A stretch of DNA of 23,979 bases from JAMLIA01 sp039810005 (GTDB taxonomy: Bacteria > Chloroflexota > Chloroflexia > Thermomicrobiales > CFX8). A program made the translations under genes and the position numbers. Of this stretch, positions 14,520 through 21,544 are shown piece after piece; the stretch's first letter is position 1; each line of letters starts with the position of its first letter. The stretch lies in NCBI GenBank assembly GCA_039810005.1, contig JBDHWD010000038.1:1-23979 (forward strand), read 5' to 3'. The notes under the pieces are model-generated. The model did no database searches, was not told where the DNA came from, and saw only the letters and a list, made by a program, of their open reading frames with translations.

Positions 14520-15264
14520 AGCCATTATCGCCGAGCGGACTGCCGGGCCGTCCACCGGCTGTGCCGTCGATGTCACCAACCTGAGCTACACCTACCCCAA
14601 CGGGTTTGAAGCGCTCCGCAGCGTCAACCTGACGATTCGCGAAGGTGAGCGCGTTGCGCTGATGGGTCCGAACGGCGCAGGCAAGTCGACCCTGCTCATG
14701 CACCTGAATGGCGTCCTGACCGGGCAGGGCCGGATCGAGATTACCGGCATTCCGCTCGACGAGTCGACCGTCCGGCAGATCCGCGCCCTCGTCGGCTTTG
14801 TCTTTCAGAATCCCGACGACCAGCTCTTCTCACCGACGGTATTCGACGATATTGCGTACGGCCCACTCTACATGGGGCTGCCGAAGGACGATATTCGCCG
14901 GCGCGTCAGCGACGCACTGGCGGCGGTCGATATGGCCGGCTTCGAGGAGCGCATGCCGCATCACCTGTCGCTAGGCCAGCGCAAGCGGATCAGCGTCGCG
15001 ACGGTGCTGGCGATGGACCCGCGTATCCTCGTCCTCGACGAACCCTCGGCCGGCCTCGACCCGCGCGCCCGCAAGGGTTTGATCCAGCTGCTTCGTGGGC
15101 TACCACAGACGCTCATCGCCTCAACCCACGACATGCGCCTCGTGCGCGATCTCTTCGACCGCGCCGTCATCATGCAGGACGGCCGCATCGTCGTCGACGC
15201 GTCGACAAGAGAGATCATTGACGACGAGGTGCTACTGGACCAGTACGGCCTCGAGTTGCCCTGA
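14506..15264 (+). CDS. cbiO: ECF transporter ATP-binding protein CbiO
   Basis: A 252-residue ABC ATPase. It has Walker A GPNGAGKS (54-61), Q-loop FQNPDDQLF (100-108; the extended form is typical of ECF ATPases), signature LSLGQRKR (154-161), Walker B ILVLDEP (174-180) with SAGLDPRAR as D-loop, and switch His in STHDM (206-210). It powers uptake through CbiM and CbiQ. As a single ATPase it would work as a homodimer, as in group I ECF importers. TTG 14506 is chosen as start because GGAGGG (14490-14495) lies ten bases upstream; it makes a 14-bp overlap with cbiQ. Last gene of the operon, with only repeats downstream. Confidence 0.93.
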   Translation: MLDSKAIIAERTAGPSTGCAVDVTNLSYTYPNGFEALRSVNLTIREGERVALMGPNGAGKSTLLMHLNGVLTGQGRIEITGIPLDESTVRQIRALVGFVFQNPDDQLFSPTVFDDIAYGPLYMGLPKDDIRRRVSDALAAVDMAGFEERMPHHLSLGQRKRISVATVLAMDPRILVLDEPSAGLDPRARKGLIQLLRGLPQTLIASTHDMRLVRDLFDRAVIMQDGRIVVDASTREIIDDEVLLDQYGLELP

Positions 15265-15552
15265 TATCGAAGCGACCGCATCTCTCTCCGTAAGGACCGG
15301 ACCCGGGCTGTCCGTCGCGGGGTGCCCGCTGGACCATGGCGACCCTCCCGGCCCGATCGCCAAAGATTTATTATCCTGTCGCACGGCGTCGTCTCGGCAT
15401 CGCGTGCAGCGTTCGTCGATTTTGCGCAGATGTCGAACGCTGATGGCGCAGGTTCGGAACACGATCATTTGGCGCGGGAGGGTGGCCTCACGGCCAGGAC
15501 AGGCCGGGCCCTGTCCCTCCGGGGGGCGGCGGTTTTCTCCTTCTTCGGGAGG
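15265..15552. repeat. Convergent intergenic gap with degenerate inverted repeat pair
   Basis: No gene is seen between cbiO and the convergent acetyltransferase gene. A GC-rich unit at 15471-15520 (GGCGCGGGAGGGT at its left, CTGTCCCT at its right) is a diverged copy of the unit at 23885-23935, sharing the 13-base left end exactly. A reversed, more degenerate copy runs at about 15286-15355 (CGACCCTCCCGG at its inner end). Between them is a perfect 9-bp inverted repeat, CAGCGTTCG (15407-15415) with CGAACGCTG (15434-15442). These look like members of a dispersed short-repeat family. Clear T-rich terminators are not visible. Confidence 0.6.
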
Positions 15553-16086
15553 CTATTCCGGCTGATTGGCCGGGATGAGGCGCTCAACGATGACGACATC
15601 GAGCCACTTGCCATCCAGTTGGGCGTGCTTCTCGTAGATGCCGACCTCGCGGAATCCGCAGGCGGCGCAGAGCTTCCGGCTGCCGGTGTTGAACAGGAAC
15701 ACGCGCGACAGCAGCTTCCAGAACCCGGCCGCCTCGGCAGCCGCGATCAGTTCCGGCAGGAGCACCTTACCGACGCCGTGGCCACGTTGCTGCTCGTGGA
15801 TGTAAATCGAGAACTCGCCGATACCGGCGTAGCACGCGCGGGGCCGGTAGGTTGAGACGCTGGCCCAGCCGACGACCTGATCGTCGATTGTCGCGACGAG
15901 ATACGGGAAGCGCTCGGCTCCCGCTTCGAGGGAATGGCGGATATCATCGGGTGTCCGCAGCGTTGTCTCGAATGTCGCCATGCGACCGACGATCCCCTGG
16001 TTGTAGATCTCGGCGACGGCCGCTGCGTCGGCGATAGTTGCGGGGCGGACGATGACCTGCGTGTCGGTAACAATGGAGTCTGGCAT
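15553..16086 (-). CDS. GNAT N-acetyltransferase, phosphinothricin/arsinothricin (ArsN1-like) family
   Basis: A 177-residue GNAT enzyme of the Pat/Bar/ArsN1 group, which acetylates the amino group of phosphinothricin- or arsinothricin-like amino acids, or of unknown natural substrates. VIVRPATIADAAAVAEIYNQGI (11-32) and FETTLRTPDDI form the substrate side. VGWASVSTYRPRACYAGIGEFSIYI is the highly conserved family core. EQQRGHGVGKVLLPELI is the acetyl-CoA loop (Q/R-x-x-G-x-G). GFWKLLSRVFLFNTGSRKLCAACGFREVGIYEKHAQLDGKWLDVVIVER is close to the ArsN1 consensus. No other ars gene is nearby, so a true resistance role is uncertain. The ATG start has AGGAG about 12 bases upstream, a long spacing. Convergent with cbiO, divergent from the ECF sigma gene. 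Confidence 0.85.
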   Translation of the reverse strand: MPDSIVTDTQVIVRPATIADAAAVAEIYNQGIVGRMATFETTLRTPDDIRHSLEAGAERFPYLVATIDDQVVGWASVSTYRPRACYAGIGEFSIYIHEQQRGHGVGKVLLPELIAAAEAAGFWKLLSRVFLFNTGSRKLCAACGFREVGIYEKHAQLDGKWLDVVIVERLIPANQPE

Positions 16087-16126
16087 GTTCGGCCGTGTCT
16101 CCTGATTTATCGGCTGTTACGTTTCG

Positions 16127-16151
16127 GATACCGTGGCGATGATACGGTATC
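16127..16151. repeat. 8-bp inverted repeat in the divergent promoter region
   Basis: GATACCGT (16127-16134) and ACGGTATC (16144-16151) are perfect complements around a 9-base spacer, a layout typical of dimeric repressor sites. They lie between the minus-strand acetyltransferase start (16086) and the plus-strand ECF sigma gene. No convincing promoter hexamers could be assigned on either side. Confidence 0.5.
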
Positions 16152-16173
16152 GGCTATCGTTCTCAGCGTGTTC

Positions 16174-16188
16174 ACCTGAGATTCAGGT
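16174..16188. repeat. 6-bp inverted repeat ACCTGA-GAT-TCAGGT
   Basis: A perfect 15-bp palindromic site with a 3-base centre, 22 bp to the right of the 8-bp inverted repeat in the same divergent region. It could be a second operator. The two repeats are not related in sequence. Confidence 0.35.
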
Positions 16189-16247
16189 TTGTATCGTTGA
16201 ATGACAACGACGTGCCTGTGAATCGGCAAGGATGATGAGGTTGGCGG

Positions 16248-16940
16248 GTGTGTAACCCCCAGCCCGGAGTTGGATTGTGGCCTCGTGAAGGGTACGCCCG
16301 GGAGTTGACCGGAAACGACGACCCGGACGATCAGCAGAGCGGGATGCGTCAGTCGCAGTCGCTGGAGTCAGCAAATGCGGCAGACGTCTCGGACATAGAG
16401 CTCGAAGGAGCGATGGTCGCGGCAGCCAAGCGCGACCCGCGTGAGTTCGGTGCGCTCTACGAACGATATGTTGACCGGATTTACCGGTATGCATACCGAC
16501 GTGTTGGAACCCATCACGAAGCGGAGGACATCACGGCGCAGACGTTCCAGCAGGCGCTGCAGGCGCTTCCGGACTACGAGTGGCGCGGGCTGCCCTTTGG
16601 CGCATGGCTGTTCCGGATCGCCGGAAACATCATCAATCGTCGCGGCCGAACAAGTGGTCGTGAGGTGCCGGTTGAGGACGTCACCGTGTTCAGTAGCTAT
16701 GAAGAATCGGACGATGACCCGGCCGACCGCGTCTGGCGGTCTGAGCAGGCTGATGAGCTGGCCGGAATGATCAGCAAGCTTCCCCCCGATCAGCAGCGCG
16801 TGCTGGTGCTGAAGTTCTCGCATGGTCTGAAGAACCGTGAGATCGGCGATCTGATGGGGCGCTCCGAGGGCGCTGTCAAGCAGCTCGTCCATCGCGCGCT
16901 CGTCGCGCTGCGCGGAACGATCGAGCGTGACTATGTCTGA
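16248..16940 (+). CDS. ECF-type RNA polymerase sigma factor
   Basis: A group 4 sigma factor of up to 230 residues. Region 2 spans about 66-133 (FGALYERYVDRIYRYAYRRVGTH, then AEDITAQTFQQALQALP and FGAWLFRIAGNIINRRGR). Region 4 spans about 175-222 (LPPDQQRVLVLKFSHGLKNREIG, then MGRSEGAVKQLVHRALVALR). The N-terminus is uncertain: GTG 16248 has GAGG eight bases upstream but gives a Gly/Pro/Asp-rich tail, while ATG 16344 (residue 33) gives a more usual ECF length. The stop codon overlaps the following membrane protein gene, the standard arrangement of an ECF sigma factor with its anti-sigma factor. The signal and target promoters are unknown. Confidence 0.9.
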   Translation: MCNPQPGVGLWPREGYARELTGNDDPDDQQSGMRQSQSLESANAADVSDIELEGAMVAAAKRDPREFGALYERYVDRIYRYAYRRVGTHHEAEDITAQTFQQALQALPDYEWRGLPFGAWLFRIAGNIINRRGRTSGREVPVEDVTVFSSYEESDDDPADRVWRSEQADELAGMISKLPPDQQRVLVLKFSHGLKNREIGDLMGRSEGAVKQLVHRALVALRGTIERDYV

Positions 16941-18420
16941 CCAGCGTCCGCTGCCGTTTGATCCCCAGCAGGCCGAACGGCTTGACGAGGCGATTGAGGC
17001 GATCGTCAGCGGCGGCACACCACCGACCGACGACACGCAGATCGCCCCACTCGTAGCGCTGGCTGCCCGTCTGCACAATGAGCTGCCGCGCGATCTGCCC
17101 GACCCCGCCTTCCGTGAGCGTCTCAAGCACGATCTCACCCGCCAGGCCCCGGCGCTGCCTGCGGCAAAGCCAGCGAAGCGGCGCTTCCCGGATGTCGTCC
17201 GTCATCTTCCTGTCTATGGTTCGGTCGCTGCCGTGTTTGCGGTTGCGCTCGTTGCCGGTTTCCTGATGTTCATGCAGGACGACGATCGCTCCTCGACGCC
17301 GACGACGACTGCGCGTCTGATGCAGGCAACCAGCATCGCAACAATGCAGGCGATCAGTTCCGCGACGCAGGCGACGAGTTCTGAGACGGCGTTCCAGACC
17401 GTGCAGTCGACTGCTGCGTCGGTGACCGAGCCGGCTGAGACGGCGAAAGTCGAAACCGCGACTGGCCCGGCGGATGTTCCGACGGAGACGCAGGCAGCAC
17501 CTGCCGGAACCGATGAGCCGGATGTTCCCCTAACGCCGGCCGCAACTCAGCCGATTGCCCCGACCGCGCCGATCCAGCAGGCAAACGTCCCCAGCATTGA
17601 TCCGGCAACGATCGAGCAGGGACCAGTTCCGGCTGCTGACGGTGGAGGCAGCGGCCCGAGCGCCGATGTGACCTACGTGATGGCGGCGGCTCCGGCGACG
17701 GTTGCGACGACTTCGATGGTCTATTACCTGACACCACCAGACGAAGACCCGGTCGCGTTCTGCCAGAGCGTTGCCGAGCGTGCTGGCATGGCTACTGACG
17801 ATGTGTACTCGACTGACGAATCCGGCCGCACCGAAGTGTTTGCCGGAGCCCCTGGTGGCGGGATGCTCTACTGGCGGCCAGACTCCGGCGTCTTCCAGAT
17901 CTCCAGCAGCGCAGCCGGCGGTGGAACCGAGCTGACTGAGGGCGAGATCGTGGATGCTGCGCAGCGCTGGCTGGCGACGATCAGCTATCCGACCGCGTTG
18001 CTCGGAGCGCCGACCGTCGACGACTTCGGCGAGCTCTGGCAGGTGCAGTTTCCGATGGCGGATCTGCCGTCCGTCGGCGTTGGCTATCCGCTCGGCGTCG
18101 ACCTCATGCTGCACCGCGACGGCACCGTGGCCGAGGCGCGTGGCTACTGGCTCTCGGTGAATCAGGAAGCGCCGGTTGACGTCATCAGTGTCGAGCGCGC
18201 CTGGGATGCTGTCACGCACGGAGGTGGCTACTGGCGCGACGGTGGCATGTCAGCTGGCGGCGGTGAGTTCCGCGCTACGTCTGTGCAACTGAGCTCCATC
18301 CTGACGACTGGTAGTAATGAGCTCAAGCTGCTGCCCGTCTACGAATTCCGTGGTGACTTCACCATGACGGACGGCAGCACCGCGCCGATCTCCGTGTTCG
18401 TTCGCGCCTCAGCAGACTAG
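16933..18420 (+). CDS. Single-pass membrane protein, probable anti-sigma factor
   Basis: A 495-residue protein with a cytoplasmic N-domain (about 1-94), one membrane helix (about 95-115, YGSVAAVFAVALVAGFLMFM) and a large outside part. The N-domain has a short helical pattern (RLDEAIEAIVSGG, APLVALAARLHNELP, DPAFRERLKHDL), like the sigma-binding part of RsbN-type anti-sigma factors; no zinc-binding HxxxCxxC is present. Residues about 120-235 are rich in Thr, Ala, Pro and Gln, a likely extended linker. Residues about 240-495 form a folded outer domain (SVERAWDAVTHGGGYW, KLLPVYEFRGDF) I cannot name. ATG 16933 overlaps the sigma gene by 8 bp. An outside sensor controlling the ECF sigma factor is the best reading, by context. 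Confidence 0.72.
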   Translation: MSDQRPLPFDPQQAERLDEAIEAIVSGGTPPTDDTQIAPLVALAARLHNELPRDLPDPAFRERLKHDLTRQAPALPAAKPAKRRFPDVVRHLPVYGSVAAVFAVALVAGFLMFMQDDDRSSTPTTTARLMQATSIATMQAISSATQATSSETAFQTVQSTAASVTEPAETAKVETATGPADVPTETQAAPAGTDEPDVPLTPAATQPIAPTAPIQQANVPSIDPATIEQGPVPAADGGGSGPSADVTYVMAAAPATVATTSMVYYLTPPDEDPVAFCQSVAERAGMATDDVYSTDESGRTEVFAGAPGGGMLYWRPDSGVFQISSSAAGGGTELTEGEIVDAAQRWLATISYPTALLGAPTVDDFGELWQVQFPMADLPSVGVGYPLGVDLMLHRDGTVAEARGYWLSVNQEAPVDVISVERAWDAVTHGGGYWRDGGMSAGGGEFRATSVQLSSILTTGSNELKLLPVYEFRGDFTMTDGSTAPISVFVRASAD

Positions 18421-18542
18421 CCAGCCCAAGCACATAGTAGAATGTGTGTAAGCGCCATGCGAGCGGAATCCTCGCCTGGCCACCTTCTGCGGTCACACCC
18501 GCCTGTCCGTCAAAGCCTGAGTACTGGAGGCGCGCAACGTCG

Positions 18543-19904
18543 ATGTATGATGCTGTCCGGTCGCTGACGAGCGTACCGACCGAGCCACCGCGAATCGACC
18601 GCATGCTCGCCCCATTCCGCACATTCAGCCGCACCGCCGCAGCTGGCGGCATCCTCCTGTTCCTCGCGACAGTCATCGCGCTCGTCTGGGCAAACTCCCC
18701 CTGGAGCGCCAGCTATGCCCGGCTCTGGTCAACCGAGCTGTCGATCGAAGCCGGACGGTTCCAGCTTGATGCGACACTCAGCCACTGGATCAACGATGGT
18801 CTGATGGTGATCTTCTTTTTCGTCGTCGGGCTGGAGATCAAGCGCGAGGTGCTCGTCGGCGAGCTCGCATCGCTTCGTCAGGCGGTGTTTCCGATTGCCG
18901 CAGCCTTTGGTGGAGCAGCAGTCCCGGCGCTGATCTTCCTCGCATTCAATGTCGGGACAGATGCAGCGCGCGGCTGGGGCGTGCCGATGGCGACCGATAT
19001 CGCCTTCGCGCTCGGTGTCCTGGCATTGCTCGGCAGCCGCGTGCCAAATGGCCTCAAGGTATTCCTGGCGGCGCTGGCGATTGCCGACGACCTGATCGCC
19101 GTGCTCGTCATCGCCATCGCCTACACTGAGTCCGTCTCGTTAACGTATCTGTGTGCCGGATTTGCGGTGCTATGCATCGCGCTCGTGCTCAACTGGCTCG
19201 GCGTCATCCGCCCGACGGTCTATGCACTCCTCGGTATCGTGCTCTGGCTGGTCTTCCTGAAGTCCGGTGTACATGCGACGATCGCCGGTGTGTTGTTGGC
19301 GATGGTGATTCCGGCGCGGACGCGCATCGACACGCTCGACTTCGTCGCGCGCGGCCGCGCGCTCCTGTCCGACATCGAATCGGCAGCTACTCCCGGTGTC
19401 AGTGTCATGACCAATCGTGATCAGCAGTCTGCCCTGCATGAGCTGGAGACCACCACCGAGTTCGTGCAGTCACCGATGCAGCGCATGGAGTACGTCCTGC
19501 ATCCGTGGGTCGCGTTTCTGATCGTGCCGCTCTTCGCGCTGGCAAACGCTGGTGTGCCGCTTGATTCTGGCCTGGGCGAGGCGTTAACCAGCGCAGCAGG
19601 GCTTGGCGTCATCATCGGGCTCATCGTTGGCAAGCAGATCGGCATCACGCTCATGGCGCTTGCAATGGTCCGTTTCCGCATTGCGCCACTTCCGGATGGC
19701 GTGACGATGCGCCATATCTACGCTGTCAGCTGGCTCGCCGGGATCGGCTTCACCATGTCACTCTTCATCGGCGAGCTGGCATTTAATGGCGGCGAACACC
19801 TCGCGGCAATCAAGACCGCTATCCTTGTTGCCTCGGCCATTGCCGGCACCGTCGGCTTCGTGCTAATGCGACTGGTGACGAAGCCACAACCCGATCAGGC
19901 GTAG
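18543..19904 (+). CDS. nhaA: Na+/H+ antiporter NhaA
   Basis: A 453-residue antiporter that expels Na+ (or Li+) in exchange for protons in the inner membrane. Family landmarks are WANSPWSASY (49-58), WINDGLMVIFFFVVGLEIKRE (82-102), GWGVPMATDIAFALGVLALLG (144-164, with Thr151-Asp152 of the unwound helix 4), and ALAIADDLIAVLVIA (177-191, with the ion-binding Asp182-Asp183 equal to E. coli Asp163-Asp164). HPWVAFLIVPLFALANAGV and GKQIGI appear in the C-half. The ATG at 18543 has GGAGG twelve bases upstream; ATG 18603 is an alternative. The upstream 122 bp carry a TAGAAT (18438-18443) without a good -35. Followed closely by the convergent hydrolase gene (10 bp). Confidence 0.96.
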   Translation: MYDAVRSLTSVPTEPPRIDRMLAPFRTFSRTAAAGGILLFLATVIALVWANSPWSASYARLWSTELSIEAGRFQLDATLSHWINDGLMVIFFFVVGLEIKREVLVGELASLRQAVFPIAAAFGGAAVPALIFLAFNVGTDAARGWGVPMATDIAFALGVLALLGSRVPNGLKVFLAALAIADDLIAVLVIAIAYTESVSLTYLCAGFAVLCIALVLNWLGVIRPTVYALLGIVLWLVFLKSGVHATIAGVLLAMVIPARTRIDTLDFVARGRALLSDIESAATPGVSVMTNRDQQSALHELETTTEFVQSPMQRMEYVLHPWVAFLIVPLFALANAGVPLDSGLGEALTSAAGLGVIIGLIVGKQIGITLMALAMVRFRIAPLPDGVTMRHIYAVSWLAGIGFTMSLFIGELAFNGGEHLAAIKTAILVASAIAGTVGFVLMRLVTKPQPDQA

Positions 19905-19914
19905 CGTTCGTTGC

Positions 19915-20751
19915 TCAGCTCCAGGCGTCGAAGATGATGCGTGAGATGCGGCCGTTGAGGATTGCGCCCGGATGCTCGCTATTGAAGGCAAGCTCGGGAT
20001 GGCCTTCGTTCATCAGGCACAGCACGTAGCGCTGCTCACCGTCGATCTCGATGATTCCGGCATCGACGCGGACCGCGCCGTTGCCATCCGTCATGAACCC
20101 GCTCTTGGAGCGAATGACAACCTGCCCCTGATGGACGGCGCCCACACGCTGGTACTGGCCAAAAGGCAGATAGCGGCCGATCTGGTCATGATATTGCTGC
20201 GTTACCAGAATGTCGCGGACGAGCGCTGATGCCTCAGGCGAAACGAGCGTGTCGGTTGCAACCAGCCGCAGCAGTTGCACGATGTCTTTCGGCGTGCTGG
20301 ATGCGTACTGCCGCGCATTGCGCTCCGGCCAGTCACCGGACTTCAGTGTCGTTGCCGTCATGCCCCACTCGCGTCCGGATTGCTCGATCCGTTCACGACC
20401 GGCGAGCCGAATGAGTGCGTTCGTGGCGATGTTGTCCGACAGGGCGATCATGAGCGTTGCAATGTCACGCACCGAGAGCATAACGTCCGGCGAGAGATCC
20501 TTCAGGATGCCCGAGCCGCCGGTCGTGTCCTCCGGCTGCAATGGCAGCATCTGCTTTATGTCGATCAGGCCCGCATCGACCTGACGCGCAATTTCGGCCA
20601 GCACCAGGAGCTTGATCGTTGAGGCAGTCGGCATCACCGCGTCGGCCCGGTAGCCAACTTCCGCGCCGGTCTGCAGGTTGTATGCAAGGTACGCGGCTTC
20701 GCCCTCAAACTCATCGATCAGCTGTTGGGCTGCTGTCTCAATCTCGTTCAC
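19915..20751 (-). CDS. Class A beta-lactamase-fold serine hydrolase
   Basis: A 278-residue serine hydrolase of the penicillin-binding/beta-lactamase class A fold. The catalytic Ser44-x-x-Lys47 (STIK), Ser105-Asp-Asn (SDN) and Lys216-Ser-Gly (KSG) are all in place. The omega-loop region (WPERNARQY, 141-149) has a Glu but not the usual E-x-x-L-N, so real beta-lactamase activity is uncertain; esterase or peptidase roles are possible. There is no signal peptide, unusual for a beta-lactamase, which suggests a cytoplasmic place or a wrongly set start. The start is GTG 20751 with AAGGGG about 11 bases upstream. An upstream mini-ORF has a better ribosome site. Possibly co-transcribed with the SnoaL-like gene 99 bp upstream. 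Confidence 0.83.
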   Translation of the reverse strand: MNEIETAAQQLIDEFEGEAAYLAYNLQTGAEVGYRADAVMPTASTIKLLVLAEIARQVDAGLIDIKQMLPLQPEDTTGGSGILKDLSPDVMLSVRDIATLMIALSDNIATNALIRLAGRERIEQSGREWGMTATTLKSGDWPERNARQYASSTPKDIVQLLRLVATDTLVSPEASALVRDILVTQQYHDQIGRYLPFGQYQRVGAVHQGQVVIRSKSGFMTDGNGAVRVDAGIIEIDGEQRYVLCLMNEGHPELAFNSEHPGAILNGRISRIIFDAWS

Positions 20752-20770
20752 TCCGCGCGATCCCCTTCTT

Positions 20771-20794
20771 TCAGCACAGCATGGTGCGCCTCCT
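20771..20794 (-). other. Three-codon mini-ORF with a perfect ribosome binding site
   Basis: On the minus strand AGGAGG (20794-20789), a six-base spacer, then ATG-CTG-TGC-TGA (20782-20771). The stop lies 19 bases before the GTG start of the serine hydrolase, in a different frame. It is the best Shine-Dalgarno match of this region yet drives only Met-Leu-Cys. It could be a leader peptide, or mark a frameshifted original start. Confidence 0.4.
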
Positions 20795-20850
20795 GATGGC
20801 GACCCACGCCGTCAGATTATGCACGCTTTTCACGGGATCGCAGGCGCCGC

Positions 20851-21234
20851 TCAGTCCTCGACAATCTTCCAGTACGAGTTCTTCCGGACGACCTTGCCGG
20901 CGCTGAACGTGTAGTGGTCTGTGCCGCACACCTCGATGCGTATACCGGCGGGCGAGGTGCCGGTGAGCGTCCACTCGGAGACGCCGAAGTTGCCGCAGGC
21001 CCAGTGTCGCGCGTCACCGTAATGCACATCCGGCAGCCCCGCGAATCGGCTGGCCAGCCCCTCGCGCACGGCCGCTGCGCCCTCAAAGCGCTGGCCCCAC
21101 GGGTGCGGCCCACGCGGCATCACCAGCGCGCAGTCATCCGCAAAGAACCCCATGACCGCGTCAAGATCGTGCTGGTTGAACGCCTCGCAGATCGCTTCAA
21201 GTGTCTCGACGGTAACGGAAGGTGTCGCCTGCAT
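20851..21234 (-). CDS. SnoaL-like (NTF2 fold) protein
   Basis: A 127-residue protein of the SnoaL/NTF2-like alpha+beta barrel family. The N-terminal helix pair TVETLEAICEAFNQHDLDAVMGFFADDCALVMP (8-40) is typical, followed by GPHPWGQRFEGAAAVREGLASRFAGLPDVHY and the barrel strands SEWTLTGTSPAGIRIEVCGTDHYTFSAGKVVRKNSYWKI. Such proteins are isomerases, hydrolases or ligand carriers; no catalytic assignment can be made here. The ATG start has GAAGGGA about ten bases upstream. The serine hydrolase gene follows after 99 bp on the same strand. An imperfect inverted repeat lies just upstream at 21269-21292. Confidence 0.82.
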   Translation of the reverse strand: MQATPSVTVETLEAICEAFNQHDLDAVMGFFADDCALVMPRGPHPWGQRFEGAAAVREGLASRFAGLPDVHYGDARHWACGNFGVSEWTLTGTSPAGIRIEVCGTDHYTFSAGKVVRKNSYWKIVED

Positions 21235-21428
21235 CGCCGGTCCGTCCCTTCGGTAGTGCGTTGCTGGTTGAGATGATGGGCAGATTATCTCATGGCGCGG
21301 AATGGGGCTAAGAGAACAGAGCCGGGCGCTTTGTTACGTCAGCGTCAGGGGAGCATCCGAGTCGAGCCCTTGCGTGTTTGAAGCTGTCTGGTCACAGGGT
21401 ATGCACCACAGGTAACGCTTTCGCTGTC

Positions 21429-21480
21429 ATGAGACAACGTCGCCACGTGCTCGGGTGTGAACGTGACGACGTTGTCTCAT
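21429..21480. repeat. Long hairpin: 20-bp arms with 12-base loop
   Basis: ATGAGACAACGTCGCCACGT at 21429-21448 pairs with 21461-21480 at 19 of 20 positions (the odd pair is C/T). The loop is GCTCGGGTGTGA. No T-run follows on either strand, so it is not a standard terminator. It could be a palindromic repeat unit, a mobile-element remnant, or a strong RNA structure at the end of the DUF4153 transcript. Confidence 0.75.
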
Positions 21481-21496
21481 TGCCTTGCAAAGGAGT

Positions 21497-21531
21497 GGAA
21501 GCTACGTAACGTACTCCGTCACGTAGCTCCC
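21497..21531 (-). terminator. Terminator-like hairpin after the DUF4153 gene
   Basis: In minus-strand RNA the 15-base arms at 21531-21517 and 21511-21497 pair fully, with two G.U pairs, around a 5-base loop. It begins 13 bp past the stop codon at 21545. The downstream tail (ACTCCTTTGC) is only weakly T-rich, so termination strength is uncertain. Confidence 0.55.
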
Positions 21532-21544
21532 AGCCCGCGCCCGC

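Larger units (their letters stand above)
21235..21544. other. Intergenic region with three inverted repeats, no gene
   Basis: 310 bp between the SnoaL-like gene and the DUF4153 gene. It holds an imperfect 9-bp inverted repeat (TGAGATGAT at 21269-21277 and ATTATCTCA at 21284-21292, one mismatch), near the expected SnoaL promoter and perhaps an operator. Two strong hairpins lie at 21429-21480 and 21497-21531. I see no coding region and no tRNA. Confidence 0.6.

Noticed and set aside
18421..18542. Promoter for nhaA using TAGAAT at 18438-18443
   Set aside because: No acceptable -35 is found at 16-18 bases, so it is only mentioned under nhaA.
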